A stretch of DNA of 64,000 bases from an uncultured Collinsella sp. (GCA_934630735.1 CAKTWK010000005.1:21899-85898); one strand, 5' to 3'. Positions 8,106 through 16,474 are shown, counted from the first letter of the stretch. A program made the numbers and translations. Notes: generated from the letters alone by a model not told the origin.

Positions 8106-8190
8106 CTACTCATTGGGGACAGACTTAAATGAGTAGTCATTGGGGACGTTCTTGTTTGACTAGTCGTTTAAGAACGTCCCCAACGACTAC
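8106..8190. repeat. REP-like double hairpin with GGGGAC core
   Basis: Two adjoining inverted repeats share the sequence TGAGTAG. CTACTCATT (8106-8114) pairs with AATGAGTAG (8128-8136) around GGGGACAGACTTA. A 21-bp arm at 8133-8153 pairs with 8170-8190 with one mismatch and also carries GGGGAC. The form resembles REP elements mobilised by RAYT-type transposases; no transposase is present in the window. Confidence 0.6.
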
Positions 8191-8197
8191 ATAGCAC

Positions 8198-8261
8198 GAG
8201 AGTGGATAATCTCCCGGTTTGAGCCTGCACTCAAGCTCAAAGTGGGAGATTATCCACTCTC
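8198..8261. repeat. 64-nt perfect hairpin repeat
   Basis: An 18-bp arm (8198-8215, starting GAGAGTGG and ending CTCCC) pairs perfectly with 8244-8261; inside it TTTGAGC (8218-8224) pairs with GCTCAAA (8235-8241). It lies downstream of pdxT on the minus strand without a clear T-run, so it is more likely an intergenic repeat than a simple terminator. Confidence 0.6.
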
Positions 8262-8303
8262 ATTTGTTCTGTGTCCGAAAATCCACGCTCGTTTCTACTC
8301 TGC

Positions 8304-8891
8304 CTACATTTGGAGGAAGAGCTCGTGGAGGCAGGCGTCGTCGTCGAGCTCGGGGTGGAAGGTTACGCCGAGCTGGTTGCCCTGGCGGGCGGCGACGATG
8401 CGGCCATCGACCTCTGCCAGGGCCTTGGCGTCGCCGTGGACCTCGACGATGCGGGGCGCACGGATAAACGTCAGCGGCACCTCACCGTCGATGCCGGCTA
8501 CCTGTCCCTTGGTTCGAAAGCTGCCGAGCTGCCTGCCGTAGGCATTGCGCTCGACAAGTACATCCATGGTTGCCAAACGCGGCGTGCCCTTATCGTCATG
8601 GGCGGCAAGGTCATGAGCCAGCAGAATCAGGCCGGCGCAGGTGCCCAGGACGGGCATGCCTTCAGCGATGCGGGCACGAAGCTCCTCGAGCATGCCCAAC
8701 TCATCAAGCAGTTTCCCTTGAACGGTAGACTCGCCGCCGGGAAGTACCAGGCGATCAAAGTTCTGCTGCAAATCGGCTGCCTGCCTCAACTCAATACAAC
8801 GTGCGCCCAGCTCGGATAGCCTTGCCTCGTGCTCGGCAAAAGCGCCTTGGACCGCCAGCACGGCGACCGTCTGGTCTGCGTAATCGCTCAT
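8304..8891 (-). CDS. pdxT: Pyridoxal 5'-phosphate synthase glutaminase subunit
   Basis: A 195-residue class I glutamine amidotransferase that hydrolyses glutamine and passes ammonia to PdxS for PLP synthesis in the cytoplasm. The oxyanion-hole motif LPGGEST is at about residues 49-55, the nucleophilic Cys lies in GTCAGLILL near residue 84, and the catalytic His/Glu pair is in FHPELDDD near the C-terminus. Length matches the family. It follows pdxS by 20 bp on the same strand, the usual DXP-independent vitamin B6 operon, and is divergent from a MocR-type regulator that probably controls it. Confidence 0.95.
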   Translation of the reverse strand: MSDYADQTVAVLAVQGAFAEHEARLSELGARCIELRQAADLQQNFDRLVLPGGESTVQGKLLDELGMLEELRARIAEGMPVLGTCAGLILLAHDLAAHDDKGTPRLATMDVLVERNAYGRQLGSFRTKGQVAGIDGEVPLTFIRAPRIVEVHGDAKALAEVDGRIVAARQGNQLGVTFHPELDDDACLHELFLQM

Positions 8892-8911
8892 GTGCGATCC
8901 TTTCTGCCGGA

Positions 8912-9802
8912 CTAGCGTCCGCGCTCCTCCATGATGATCTCAATCTCGTCGGCGTTGATGCCGACCATGGCCTCGCCCAGGTTCTCCGAAAGCTCAGCGA
9001 TGAGCTTGGCGTCGGTGAAGTTGGCCACGGCCTTGACGATGGCGGCGGCGCGCTTGGACGGGTCGCCGCTCTTAAAGATGCCCGATCCGACAAAGACGCC
9101 TTCGGCGCCCAGCTGCATCATCAGCGCGGCGTCGGCAGGGGTCGCTACGCCGCCGGCGGCAAAGTTCACGACGGGAAGATTGCCCGTGGCATGGACCTCG
9201 CGCACCAGCTCGACCGGAACCTGCAACTGCTTGGCTGCCTCAAAGAGCTCGTCGTCACGCAGGGCAACAACGTCGCGGATCTGCTTTTGGATCTTGCGCA
9301 TGTGGCGCACGGCCTGGACCACGTCGCCCGTGCCCGGCTCGCCCTTGGTGCGGATCATCGTGGCGCCCTCGGCAACACGGCGCAGCGCCTCGCCAAGGTC
9401 GCGGGCACCGCAGACAAACGGGACGTCAAACTGGGTCTTGTCGATGTGATAGACGTCATCGGCGGGGGAGAGAACCTCGGACTCATCGATGTAGTCGATC
9501 TCGATGGCCTGCAGGATCTGCGCCTCGACGATGTGGCCGATGCGGCATTTGGCCATAACAGGGATGGAGACGGCCTCCTGAATGCCCTTGATCATCTTGG
9601 GGTCACTCATGCGCGACACGCCGCCGGCGGCGCGGATGTCGGCCGGGATGCGCTCGAGTGCCATGACGGCGCAGGCGCCTGCCTCCTCGGCGATGCGTGC
9701 CTGCTCGGGCGTGGTGACGTCCATGATGACGCCGCCCTTGAGCATCTGCGCGAGTTCGCGGTTGAGTTTGACGCGATCGGCCTTGCTGGTCTGTTCTGCC
9801 AT
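8912..9802 (-). CDS. pdxS: Pyridoxal 5'-phosphate synthase lyase subunit
   Basis: A 296-residue TIM-barrel enzyme that makes PLP from ribose 5-phosphate, glyceraldehyde 3-phosphate and ammonia. The family signatures are clear: [17 protein letters not shown] with the catalytic region, the [11 protein letters not shown] segment, [10 protein letters not shown] with an active-site Lys, and [18 protein letters not shown] with the phosphate-binding loop. ATG 9802 follows AAGGGAG; an ORF extension to 9844 is in frame but lacks a site and would add residues not seen in the family. First gene of the pdxST operon; its 145-bp upstream region holds putative regulator sites. Confidence 0.96.
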   Translation of the reverse strand: MAEQTSKADRVKLNRELAQMLKGGVIMDVTTPEQARIAEEAGACAVMALERIPADIRAAGGVSRMSDPKMIKGIQEAVSIPVMAKCRIGHIVEAQILQAIEIDYIDESEVLSPADDVYHIDKTQFDVPFVCGARDLGEALRRVAEGATMIRTKGEPGTGDVVQAVRHMRKIQKQIRDVVALRDDELFEAAKQLQVPVELVREVHATGNLPVVNFAAGGVATPADAALMMQLGAEGVFVGSGIFKSGDPSKRAAAIVKAVANFTDAKLIAELSENLGEAMVGINADEIEIIMEERGR

Positions 9803-9894
9803 GGTTGCTCCCTTGGTTGGCATGTGCATTGCTTGACGGAACATCCTATCGGGGAGCTGGGTATGGCGAAATACTCAGTTTTCGAGATAATAAC

Positions 9895-9936
9895 AAGGTC
9901 AGACTAATACCAGATTAAATGACTCGATAAGGTCAG
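9895..9936. promoter_or_regulatory. Direct repeat, putative MocR/PdxR operator
   Basis: AAGGTCAG occurs at 9895-9902 and again at 9929-9936, 34 bp apart centre to centre, in the divergent intergenic region between pdxS and the MocR gene. MocR regulators such as PdxR and GabR are known to bind widely spaced direct repeats in this position. Assignment is inference. Confidence 0.5.
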
Positions 9937-9947
9937 GTGACAAACTC

Positions 9948-11387
9948 ATGCTCGACTACAATTTGGAACAACGCGGCGAAGCGTCGCTCTATGAGTATGT
10001 TTACCAGCAAATTCGAGATGATATCGTTGCTGGACGCATTGCGGCGGGGGAGCATCTGCCGTCTAAGCGCGCCTTTGCCAGTCATCTGGGAATTAGTGTC
10101 ATTACAATCGAAAATGCATATAGCCAGTTGCTTGCCGAGGGTTATATTTGCTCAAAGCCGCGGCGCGGCTACTACGCGTGCGAACTTCCGGATGCACCGG
10201 TTTTGGCTTCGGCTGCGAAGGGCATCGACCGAGATGCCGCCTCCGTGGGCCCCAACGCGCATGATTCCGACGGACAGACCGAGCAGTTCGACGCTCTTTC
10301 TCCTTCCGCTTTGGAGGCGGCGCGGCTTTGGCAAAGCGCGCTACGGGCGACACTGACGTCCGAAGACGAACGCGAAATCTTTTCGCCCGCGCCCGCGCAA
10401 GGCACCGCTCGGCTACGACGCGCAATTGCTCACCATCTACGCGGGACGAGGGGTATGAATGTCGACCCCAACAACATTGTTATCGGTGCGGGCGCCCAGC
10501 TGCTCGATACCATGTTGGTTCAGTTGCTTGGGGCCGACAAGGTGTATGCCGTTGAGGATCCGGGCTATCTGCGCCTGACGCGCATCTATCAGGCTATGGG
10601 TTGCGAAGTGCGTCATATCCCGTTGGACGGTGAGGGCGTGGACTTGAGCGCTCTACAGAAAACCGGGACCGATGTCCTTCACCTGATGCCGTCCCATCAG
10701 TATCCGACCGGCCTTGTGACGAGCATTGCGCGTCGCTATGCCCTGCTGAGCTGGGCCGCCGAGCAGCCGGACCGGTATCTCATCGAAGATGACTTTGATT
10801 GTGAGTTTCGCCTTGCCGGTAAGCCGATTCCCGCGCTCGCGTCGATCGATGCCGCCCAATCGGTCATCTACACCAACACCTTTTCAAAAAGTCTGTCGTC
10901 GGCCCTGCGTTTGGCGTATATGGTCCTGCCCGATGAGCTGATGGAACGGTTTAGGCGCAACCTTGGTTTTTACGCCTCGTCGGTGAGTTCTGTTGACCAG
11001 GTCGCTTTAGCGCGCTTGCTGGAATCGGGTGATTACGAGCGGCATGTGAACCGCGTGCGCGTTCGTGCTCGCGAGACACGCGATGGCCTAGCGTCGCTTG
11101 TACGGAAAGCGTTTCCAGCAGGGGAGGTCTCGATTGAACATGCGGACGCCGGCCTTTACTGCACCGTGGTTGCGGAGTGCGGAGCGGGCGGAAGCTCTTT
11201 TGTGCGGGCCCTCACGCGCTCGGGTATTCCGTTTGTCGATTTCAGTGACTGTTATTGGTGTGCCGATGGCGCGTCTGTCCCTGAAAACTCAACTCAAATT
11301 CTTGTCCAATATGACGACCTGAGTCTAAAAGTGCTTAATACCTTGGAATTGCAGCTCATGGGAGCACTCTGCAACCTAAGTGAGTAG
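9948..11387 (+). CDS. pdxR: MocR-type regulator (GntR HTH + aminotransferase fold), PdxR-like
   Basis: A 479-residue regulator with a GntR winged helix at about residues 12-75 (IVAGRIAAGEHLPSKRAFA, then HLGISVITIENAYSQLL) joined to a fold-type I aminotransferase domain from about residue 120. The PLP-binding lysine is Lys314 in NTFSKSLSS. The gene is divergent from pdxST, the arrangement known for PdxR in several Gram-positive bacteria, where PLP acts as effector to switch B6 synthesis. The last codons, LSE and the stop, fall inside the first copy of the inverted-repeat element (11378-11496), which may have supplied or altered the natural C-terminus. Symbol is assigned by context as well as sequence. 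Confidence 0.85.
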   Translation: MLDYNLEQRGEASLYEYVYQQIRDDIVAGRIAAGEHLPSKRAFASHLGISVITIENAYSQLLAEGYICSKPRRGYYACELPDAPVLASAAKGIDRDAASVGPNAHDSDGQTEQFDALSPSALEAARLWQSALRATLTSEDEREIFSPAPAQGTARLRRAIAHHLRGTRGMNVDPNNIVIGAGAQLLDTMLVQLLGADKVYAVEDPGYLRLTRIYQAMGCEVRHIPLDGEGVDLSALQKTGTDVLHLMPSHQYPTGLVTSIARRYALLSWAAEQPDRYLIEDDFDCEFRLAGKPIPALASIDAAQSVIYTNTFSKSLSSALRLAYMVLPDELMERFRRNLGFYASSVSSVDQVALARLLESGDYERHVNRVRVRARETRDGLASLVRKAFPAGEVSIEHADAGLYCTVVAECGAGGSSFVRALTRSGIPFVDFSDCYWCADGASVPENSTQILVQYDDLSLKVLNTLELQLMGALCNLSE

Positions 11388-11496
11388 GCTTTTGGATCTT
11401 TGGCGACCAGGCAGTTTTGTAACAAGCTATCTACCTGCGGTTTTGAAAAGCAGGATGACCGGTCTGCTCGGGATGTTCCAAAAAGTCTACTCACTT
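11378..11496. repeat. 119-bp inverted-repeat element, copy 1
   Basis: It begins AAGTGAGTAGGCTTTT and ends AAAAGTCTACTCACTT, a 16-bp terminal inverted repeat with one mismatch. By hand alignment it differs from copy 2 at about 19 of 119 positions, and shares with copies 2 and 3 the internal TACCTGCGG box. It overlaps the stop codon of the MocR gene. No coding capacity. Confidence 0.85.
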
Positions 11497-11530
11497 GCCG
11501 CGCAAAGCTTCCGCACGAGAAAAAAATGGG

Positions 11531-11596
11531 GTTTTCAACAGAGCTTCGTCCAGTCCTTGGCAAGCTTTTGGCCAGTTGGGGAGGGCTGTTGAAAAC
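11531..11596. repeat. Inverted repeat upstream of the nuclease gene
   Basis: GTTTTCAACAG (11531-11541) pairs perfectly with CTGTTGAAAAC (11586-11596) around a 44-nt loop. It lies between copy 1 of the repeat element and the nuclease-like gene, in the leader of that gene. Function unknown. Confidence 0.5.
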
Positions 11597-11673
11597 TTAA
11601 CAGTCCGTTCGGCGCTTTTTTTGGTGCGTTCGCGCCAATGCGAGACAGGCTGGGTTGAAATTCATGTTTTCCT

Positions 11674-12807
11674 GTGCCTATGAAGGATCTACTTTGTGAC
11701 ATATCGGCTTTTAGGTACTGGCGTTTACCTCCTCAAGTCCGCGCTTTGTGTCCGCCGCTTCCACGACCGGAAGAGGACCGGCAGCGATATAACCTCGCCC
11801 GCAACCCGACGGCTGCAGTTGCGCTCGGCTTTCCGTTGTATGCATTGGTTCGGACGAGAAACAAGCGGACTTGTCCTGCCGGCATTAGGCAGCGGCTGTT
11901 CCTTGGTGAGCTCCCCAGGGAATCCGTGCTGGAAACGGAGCATGGATTTTTGGTTACGTCTCCTCTACTGACGGCATTCATCATGTCGCGGCATCTGACG
12001 GATCTTCAGCTTCTTTTGGTATTGGCGGAGATGTGTGGCTTGTTTGCGGTGTGTGCCCTGCCGGCGGCACTTGAGGCGGAGCTTTCGCGCGCAATTGATT
12101 CGGGCGCGATTTCGGCAACGTCGGGTTGGGTGCGCTGCCCATCCGAGGACGGTACCACTTCAAATTTATGGCGTCGAGACGCTTTGGTTTTGGGCAGAGA
12201 CCTTGACCGTTTTTGTTCAGATGTTTGCGGGATGCGTTACGGCAATAGATTTATGGCGGTATCGCATCTCGTTCCATTGGGCGCCGCGTCGCCTTTTGAG
12301 GTCGAGGCGTATTTGTTGCTTGGACTGCCGAGAGCCCTGGGAGGCGAAGGGTTTTGCGGCATAGAGCTCAATGTCGAAGTGACGCTAAGCACAAGTGCTC
12401 GATCGATTGTGGGAAAGTCCCGCGTATATATCGACCTACTGCTGTCTTCGCCGGACGGCAGGCGACAGGTGGCCATTGAATGTCAGGGAAAGGCCTCGCA
12501 CGGACGCGCAGGGGATGGCTTGCGTGACGCTGACCGCATGACGGCCCTTCAGGCCATGGGCTACGATGTACTTCTCCTGACACACAGACAGATATCCGAT
12601 GAGGATAGATTCCGCGCGATCGTTAAGGCCGTATGCAGGATGCTCGATGCTGAATATCGTGATAAAAGTTCAGATGAGCAAAGGGCTGAGACATTACTCC
12701 GGTCTGAACTATTCGTTGACTGGACAAAATTGGGAGTAATCGACGGAAAGATGCCCGTTAGACACAAAACAGCTCGATCGTGGACGGCTGCGGTTCTAAG
12801 TGAGTAG
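11674..12807 (+). CDS. Vsr/DUF559-like nuclease-domain protein in a repeat-flanked island
   Basis: A 377-residue protein from GTG 11674 (ATG 11680 is also possible; neither has a convincing ribosome site). The C-terminal third carries a PD-(D/E)XK nuclease signature of the Vsr/DUF559 type: Asp254 in VYIDLLLS, Glu269 and Gln271 in AIECQGK, then the typical DADRMTALQAMGYDVLLLT helix-strand. The N-terminal two thirds (SPLLTAFIMSRHLTDLQLLL, SPFEVEAYLLLGLPRALGG) loosely recall the AbiEi-like proteins that carry such nucleases in Actinobacteria. Base composition is visibly poorer in GC than the neighbours, and the gene is flanked by copies 1 and 2 of the inverted-repeat element; its final LSE codons and stop lie in copy 2. 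It looks like transferred cargo. Activity and role, such as defence or element maintenance, are unknown. Confidence 0.7.
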   Translation: MPMKDLLCDISAFRYWRLPPQVRALCPPLPRPEEDRQRYNLARNPTAAVALGFPLYALVRTRNKRTCPAGIRQRLFLGELPRESVLETEHGFLVTSPLLTAFIMSRHLTDLQLLLVLAEMCGLFAVCALPAALEAELSRAIDSGAISATSGWVRCPSEDGTTSNLWRRDALVLGRDLDRFCSDVCGMRYGNRFMAVSHLVPLGAASPFEVEAYLLLGLPRALGGEGFCGIELNVEVTLSTSARSIVGKSRVYIDLLLSSPDGRRQVAIECQGKASHGRAGDGLRDADRMTALQAMGYDVLLLTHRQISDEDRFRAIVKAVCRMLDAEYRDKSSDEQRAETLLRSELFVDWTKLGVIDGKMPVRHKTARSWTAAVLSE

Positions 12808-12918
12808 ACTTTTGGCGCTTTGGCGACCAGGCCGTTTTGCAACAAGTCATTTACCTGCGGCTTTATAAAGCAATATGGATGGTGTGCTCGGTAAGTTCCA
12901 AAAAGTCTACTCACTTAG
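12796..12918. repeat. 123-bp inverted-repeat element, copy 2
   Basis: The ends CTAAGTGAGTAGACTTTT and AAAAGTCTACTCACTTAG form a perfect 18-bp terminal inverted repeat. It is the same length and orientation as copy 3, and contains the shared TACCTGCGG box. The nuclease gene stops inside its left arm. Confidence 0.88.
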
Positions 12919-12983
12919 TTTTTGACGAGAAACCGATGCCAAAGGCAGTCCTATTTCAGGGAGTTAACGAGTCCTCGAGACAC

Positions 12984-13013
12984 AAAAAGGCCCGAACCAT
13001 GCGGTCCGGGCCT
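12984..13013 (-). terminator. Terminator of the rubrerythrin gene
   Basis: On the minus strand AGGCCCG and CGGGCCT pair (13007-13013 with 12988-12994), followed by five Ts (12984-12988). It lies 35 bp past the stop codon. Confidence 0.85.
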
Positions 13014-13047
13014 CATCGAGCTAGAGATTATCTCTCAGGCGGCTGGC

Positions 13048-13608
13048 TTAGCCAAAGTAGCGCTTGAGCAGACCGGCGAAAGCCTTGCCGTGGCGAGCCT
13101 CGTCGCGAGCCATCTCGTGCACGGTGTCGTGGATGGCATCGAGACCAGCGGCCTTGGCGCGCTTGGCAAGATCGGTCTTGCCGGCGGTGGCGCCATTCTC
13201 GGCCTCAACGCGCATCTCGAGGTTCTTCTTGGTGGAGTCGGTCACGACCTCGCCCAGGAGCTCGGCGAACTTGGCGGCGTGCTCGGCCTCCTCGTGGGCA
13301 GCCTTCTCCCAGTACAGGCCGATCTCGGGATAACCCTCGCGATGAGCAACGCGAGCCATGGCCAGGTACATACCGACCTCGGAGCACTCGCCCTCAAAGT
13401 TGGCGCGCAGGTCGGCAACGATGTCCTCGGAGACGCCCTCCATCTTGGCGACGCCCACGACGTGCTCGGCAGCCCACTCGAGCTGGCCCTCCTCCTGCTT
13501 CAGGAAACGAGAACCGGGAACGCCGCACTGGGGGCACTTGAAGTCCTCGGGCAGCTGGTCGCCGTCGAACTCTTCCACATAACCGCAAACGGGGCAAACA
13601 AACTTCAT
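13048..13608 (-). CDS. Rubrerythrin with N-terminal rubredoxin domain
   Basis: A 186-residue non-haem iron protein that reduces hydrogen peroxide in anaerobes. The rubredoxin domain comes first (CPVCGY, then CPQCGVPG within residues 1-45), and the four-helix ferritin-like diiron domain follows, with iron-ligand pairs in [18 protein letters not shown] and ARDEARHGK. This is the domain order of reverse rubrerythrins, which in Clostridium act as NADH-linked peroxide reductases. ATG 13608 is used because the protein then begins [10 protein letters not shown]; an in-frame extension to 13701 is unrelated to the family. A promoter-like sequence lies about 85-110 bp upstream. Single gene with its own terminator. 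Confidence 0.93.
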   Translation of the reverse strand: MKFVCPVCGYVEEFDGDQLPEDFKCPQCGVPGSRFLKQEEGQLEWAAEHVVGVAKMEGVSEDIVADLRANFEGECSEVGMYLAMARVAHREGYPEIGLYWEKAAHEEAEHAAKFAELLGEVVTDSTKKNLEMRVEAENGATAGKTDLAKRAKAAGLDAIHDTVHEMARDEARHGKAFAGLLKRYFG

Positions 13609-13692
13609 GATTCGATCCTTTCGATCGATGGCGATGGTGCGCTCGTCCGGTCCCGTAAGGGCCCTCTCCGGACGTGCGTCTTGACGAGTTCT

Positions 13693-13720
13693 ATTATCCA
13701 TAAATGAGACCGAATGTGAA
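13693..13720 (-). promoter_or_regulatory. Putative promoter for the rubrerythrin gene
   Basis: On the minus strand TTCACA (13720-13715) and GATAAT (13698-13693) are separated by 16 bp, each one base from the sigma-70 consensus. It points towards the gene at 13608. Confidence 0.55.
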
Positions 13721-13812
13721 GCCTATTAGGAATGATTTTTAATTAAACAATTTTGGGCATGTGAAGATGTTGATTGATTAACGATTGCTAGACCTCGTGC
13801 GACCTCCGATGA

Positions 13813-13847
13813 GTACAATCGGTCGAGCAAATGTTGACCTATCAACA
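13813..13847 (+). promoter_or_regulatory. Putative -10 box and operator upstream of the alcohol dehydrogenase
   Basis: TACAAT at 13813-13818 could be a -10 element. It is followed by the perfect inverted repeat TGTTGA-CCTA-TCAACA (13832-13847), placed where a bound repressor would block the start of transcription, just before the AAGGAG site at 13853. The binding protein is unknown. Confidence 0.45.
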
Positions 13848-13865
13848 AATGAAGGAGTTTCCTTT

Positions 13866-15086
13866 ATGCATCTAGCCCGTCGTGCCTGGTGCCGAACATA
13901 TCAGACGGTTTTTCGCATCGTATTGCCGATCCTGCCCTATACCGAGCCGCGCATTTTGGAGCATGCCGAGGATGTGCCCGCGGTGCTTCAAAAGCGCTCG
14001 ATCCAGAAGGTCCTTATCGTGACAGACCCTGGTATTGCACGTTTGGGGCTCACGGCATCACTCGAGCGTGCGCTTACGGCTCAGGGGATTGGCGTTACGG
14101 TCTATGCCGAAACGCGTGCGAACCCCACGGTCTCAAACGTGGAGGAAGCGGCGTCCCTGTATCGCGAGAGCGCCTGCCAGGCCATTATCGGCTTTGGCGG
14201 CGGTTCGGCCATGGACTGCGCCAAGGGCGTGGGCGCACGCATCGCACAGCCCAATAAGCCCATCAACAAGATGCGCGGGCTGCTGCGGATTCATCGTCGC
14301 CTGCCGCTGCTTATTGCGGTTCCCACTACCGCCGGTACGGGAAGCGAAGTCACACTCGCGGCGGTTATCACCGATGACGAGACGCACTACAAGTACCCCA
14401 TTAACGACTTCGTGCTTATCCCGCGCTTTGCGGTGCACGACCCTGAGTTTACACGCGGCCTGCCCGCCTCCATTACGGGGCAGACGGGCATGGATGCCCT
14501 GACGCATGCCGTCGAGGCCTTTATCGGCCGTAGCACCACGCCCTACACGCGCAAGATGGCGCGTCAGGCGGTCCAGCTCATCCACGATAATTTGCCCGAG
14601 GCTTATGAGCATGGCGACGACATGCGCGCTCGTCGCAACATGCTTTCGGCGGCGTATAAGGCGGGTGTTGCATTTACCCGCTCCTATGTCGGATATGTGC
14701 ATGCCATCGCGCATAGTCTGGGCGGCCGATACGGAATTCCGCACGGCTTGGCCAACGCCATCATCCTGCCGCACATGCTTCGCGCTTATGGTGACGCCGC
14801 CGCCCCCAAGCTTGCCGATCTTGCTCGCATGGCCGGTATCGCGCCGGCTAACGCGCAGGACAGTCTTGCGGCCGAGGCCTTTATCGATTGGGTCGACCGC
14901 ATGAATGCCGCCTTGGGCATTCCCAAATATGTGACGGGCATTCGCCGCTCCGATATTCCGCAAATGGCGGCCCATGCCGATGCCGAGGCCAATCCGCTAT
15001 ACCCCGTTCCACTTTTGATGGACCGTTTGGAGCTCGAGCGTATGTACGAGGTCGTCGCGGGTGGTATGTTTGAGGATGAGAACTAG
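13866..15086 (+). CDS. Iron-containing alcohol dehydrogenase
   Basis: A 406-residue NAD(P)-dependent dehydrogenase of the Fe-ADH (group III) family. Visible are the GFGGGSAMDCAKG nucleotide-binding motif near residue 108, the PTTAGTGSEVT segment, and the metal-ligand histidines in DALTHAVEAFIG, HAIAHSLGG and GIPHGLANAI. ATG 13866 follows GAAGGAG; an upstream in-frame start at 13785 has no ribosome site and would place the operator inside the gene. It is 8 bp from an aldehyde dehydrogenase gene, so the pair probably interconverts an alcohol, its aldehyde and the acid. Substrate cannot be predicted. Confidence 0.9.
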   Translation: MHLARRAWCRTYQTVFRIVLPILPYTEPRILEHAEDVPAVLQKRSIQKVLIVTDPGIARLGLTASLERALTAQGIGVTVYAETRANPTVSNVEEAASLYRESACQAIIGFGGGSAMDCAKGVGARIAQPNKPINKMRGLLRIHRRLPLLIAVPTTAGTGSEVTLAAVITDDETHYKYPINDFVLIPRFAVHDPEFTRGLPASITGQTGMDALTHAVEAFIGRSTTPYTRKMARQAVQLIHDNLPEAYEHGDDMRARRNMLSAAYKAGVAFTRSYVGYVHAIAHSLGGRYGIPHGLANAIILPHMLRAYGDAAAPKLADLARMAGIAPANAQDSLAAEAFIDWVDRMNAALGIPKYVTGIRRSDIPQMAAHADAEANPLYPVPLLMDRLELERMYEVVAGGMFEDEN

Positions 15087-15094
15087 GAGGGCCC

Positions 15095-16474
15095 ATGAAC
15101 ACCGAGGAAATCGCGCGCATTGTCGGCGAACAGCGCGCCCACTTTAAGACGCACGCCACGTTTGATGTCGATGCTCGACGTCGCGCCCTCGTGCGCCTGC
15201 GCGAGGCGGTGCGGGCACACGAGACCGATATCGCCCATGCGCTCAAGACCGATTTGGGAAAGTCGCATGACGAGGCCTATATGTGTGAGATCGGCACATC
15301 GCTTTCCGAGATTCGTCATCAGATTGCGCATGTGGCTCGATGGAGTCGTCCGCGCCTGCGTCCGTGTGACCTCGCCAACGCCGTGAGTGTGTGCAAAACG
15401 CAAGCCGTGCCCTATGGCGTCACGCTCATTATGGCGCCCTGGAACTACCCGTTTTTGCTAACGCTCGAGCCGCTTGCCGGCGCCCTTGCCGCAGGCAATA
15501 CCGTGGTCATCAAGCCGAGTGCCTATGCTCCGGCATCGAGCGCGGTGCTCAGGCAGATTTGCGAGGAAGCATTTGATCCGCGCCTGGTGACGGTCGTCGA
15601 AGGCGGGCGTGCCGAGAATGAGGCGCTGCTCGACGAGAGCTGGGACAAGATCTTCTTTACCGGTAGCGTTCCGGTCGGCAAGCTCGTCATGGAGCGCGCG
15701 AGCAAAAACCTCACGCCCGTGACGCTTGAGCTGGGCGGCAAGAGCCCCTGCATCGTGGATGCGACGGCAAACTTGAAGGTCGCGGCACGGCGTATCACCT
15801 TTGGTAAATGGCTCAACGTGGGGCAGACCTGCGTGGCGCCCGACTACCTGCTGGTCGATGCGCGCGTGCACGACGAGCTGCTGGGCCTCATCAAGGAAGA
15901 GGCTCGCCGTATGTTTGGTGAACATCCGCTCGATAACGAGGACTACGGGCATATCGTCAACGCCAAGCATTTTGCGCGCGTGCGCGGGCTGATCGATCCC
16001 GACAAGGTTGTGCTGGGAGGCACGGCGCGCGAGTCGTCGCTCAAGATTGAGCCGACGATCCTAGACGGCGTGGCGCCTGAGGACGCCGTGATGCAGGAAG
16101 AGATTTTCGGTCCCATCTTGCCGGTGCTGACGTTTGAGAGCCTGGATGAGGCCGAGGCGTTTATTGCAGATCGTCCGACGCCGCTGGCCCTGTATATCTT
16201 TAGCCAGGATCGCGCAGTTCAGGAGCGCTTTGTGCGCTACGTGCCCTTTGGCGGCGGCTGCGTTAACGACACCATCATGCATCTGGCTACGAGCCATATG
16301 GGCTTTGGCGGCATGGGCGCGAGCGGCATGGGGCAGTACCATGGCCGCGAGAGCTTCGATACGTTTAGCCATAAGAAGAGCATCGTGAACAAGGTAACCT
16401 GGCTGGACGTGCCGTTTCGGTATGCGCCCTACGCAAGCTGGAAGCACAAGTTCGTGCGTATGTTTGTACACTAA
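15095..16474 (+). CDS. Aldehyde dehydrogenase, class 3-like
   Basis: A 459-residue NAD(P)-dependent aldehyde dehydrogenase. The catalytic cysteine is Cys246 in NVGQTCVAPDY and the general base Glu212 in LELGGKSPC; the nucleotide-binding segment APWNYPFLLTLEPLAGALAAG and the EEIFGPILPVL motif are intact. Shortness and the PWNYPF signature place it with the class 3 / fatty-aldehyde and coniferyl-aldehyde type. The C-terminal basic segment (SWKHKFVRMFVH) resembles the membrane-associating tails of that class. Translation is probably coupled to the upstream Fe-alcohol dehydrogenase, and the unit ends in a hairpin terminator 24 bp downstream. Confidence 0.92.
   Translation: MNTEEIARIVGEQRAHFKTHATFDVDARRRALVRLREAVRAHETDIAHALKTDLGKSHDEAYMCEIGTSLSEIRHQIAHVARWSRPRLRPCDLANAVSVCKTQAVPYGVTLIMAPWNYPFLLTLEPLAGALAAGNTVVIKPSAYAPASSAVLRQICEEAFDPRLVTVVEGGRAENEALLDESWDKIFFTGSVPVGKLVMERASKNLTPVTLELGGKSPCIVDATANLKVAARRITFGKWLNVGQTCVAPDYLLVDARVHDELLGLIKEEARRMFGEHPLDNEDYGHIVNAKHFARVRGLIDPDKVVLGGTARESSLKIEPTILDGVAPEDAVMQEEIFGPILPVLTFESLDEAEAFIADRPTPLALYIFSQDRAVQERFVRYVPFGGGCVNDTIMHLATSHMGFGGMGASGMGQYHGRESFDTFSHKKSIVNKVTWLDVPFRYAPYASWKHKFVRMFVH

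Noticed and set aside
12808..13047. Small ORFs of 60-76 codons around repeat copy 2
   Set aside because: They run through the repeat and the rubrerythrin terminator, with no ribosome sites or plausible composition.
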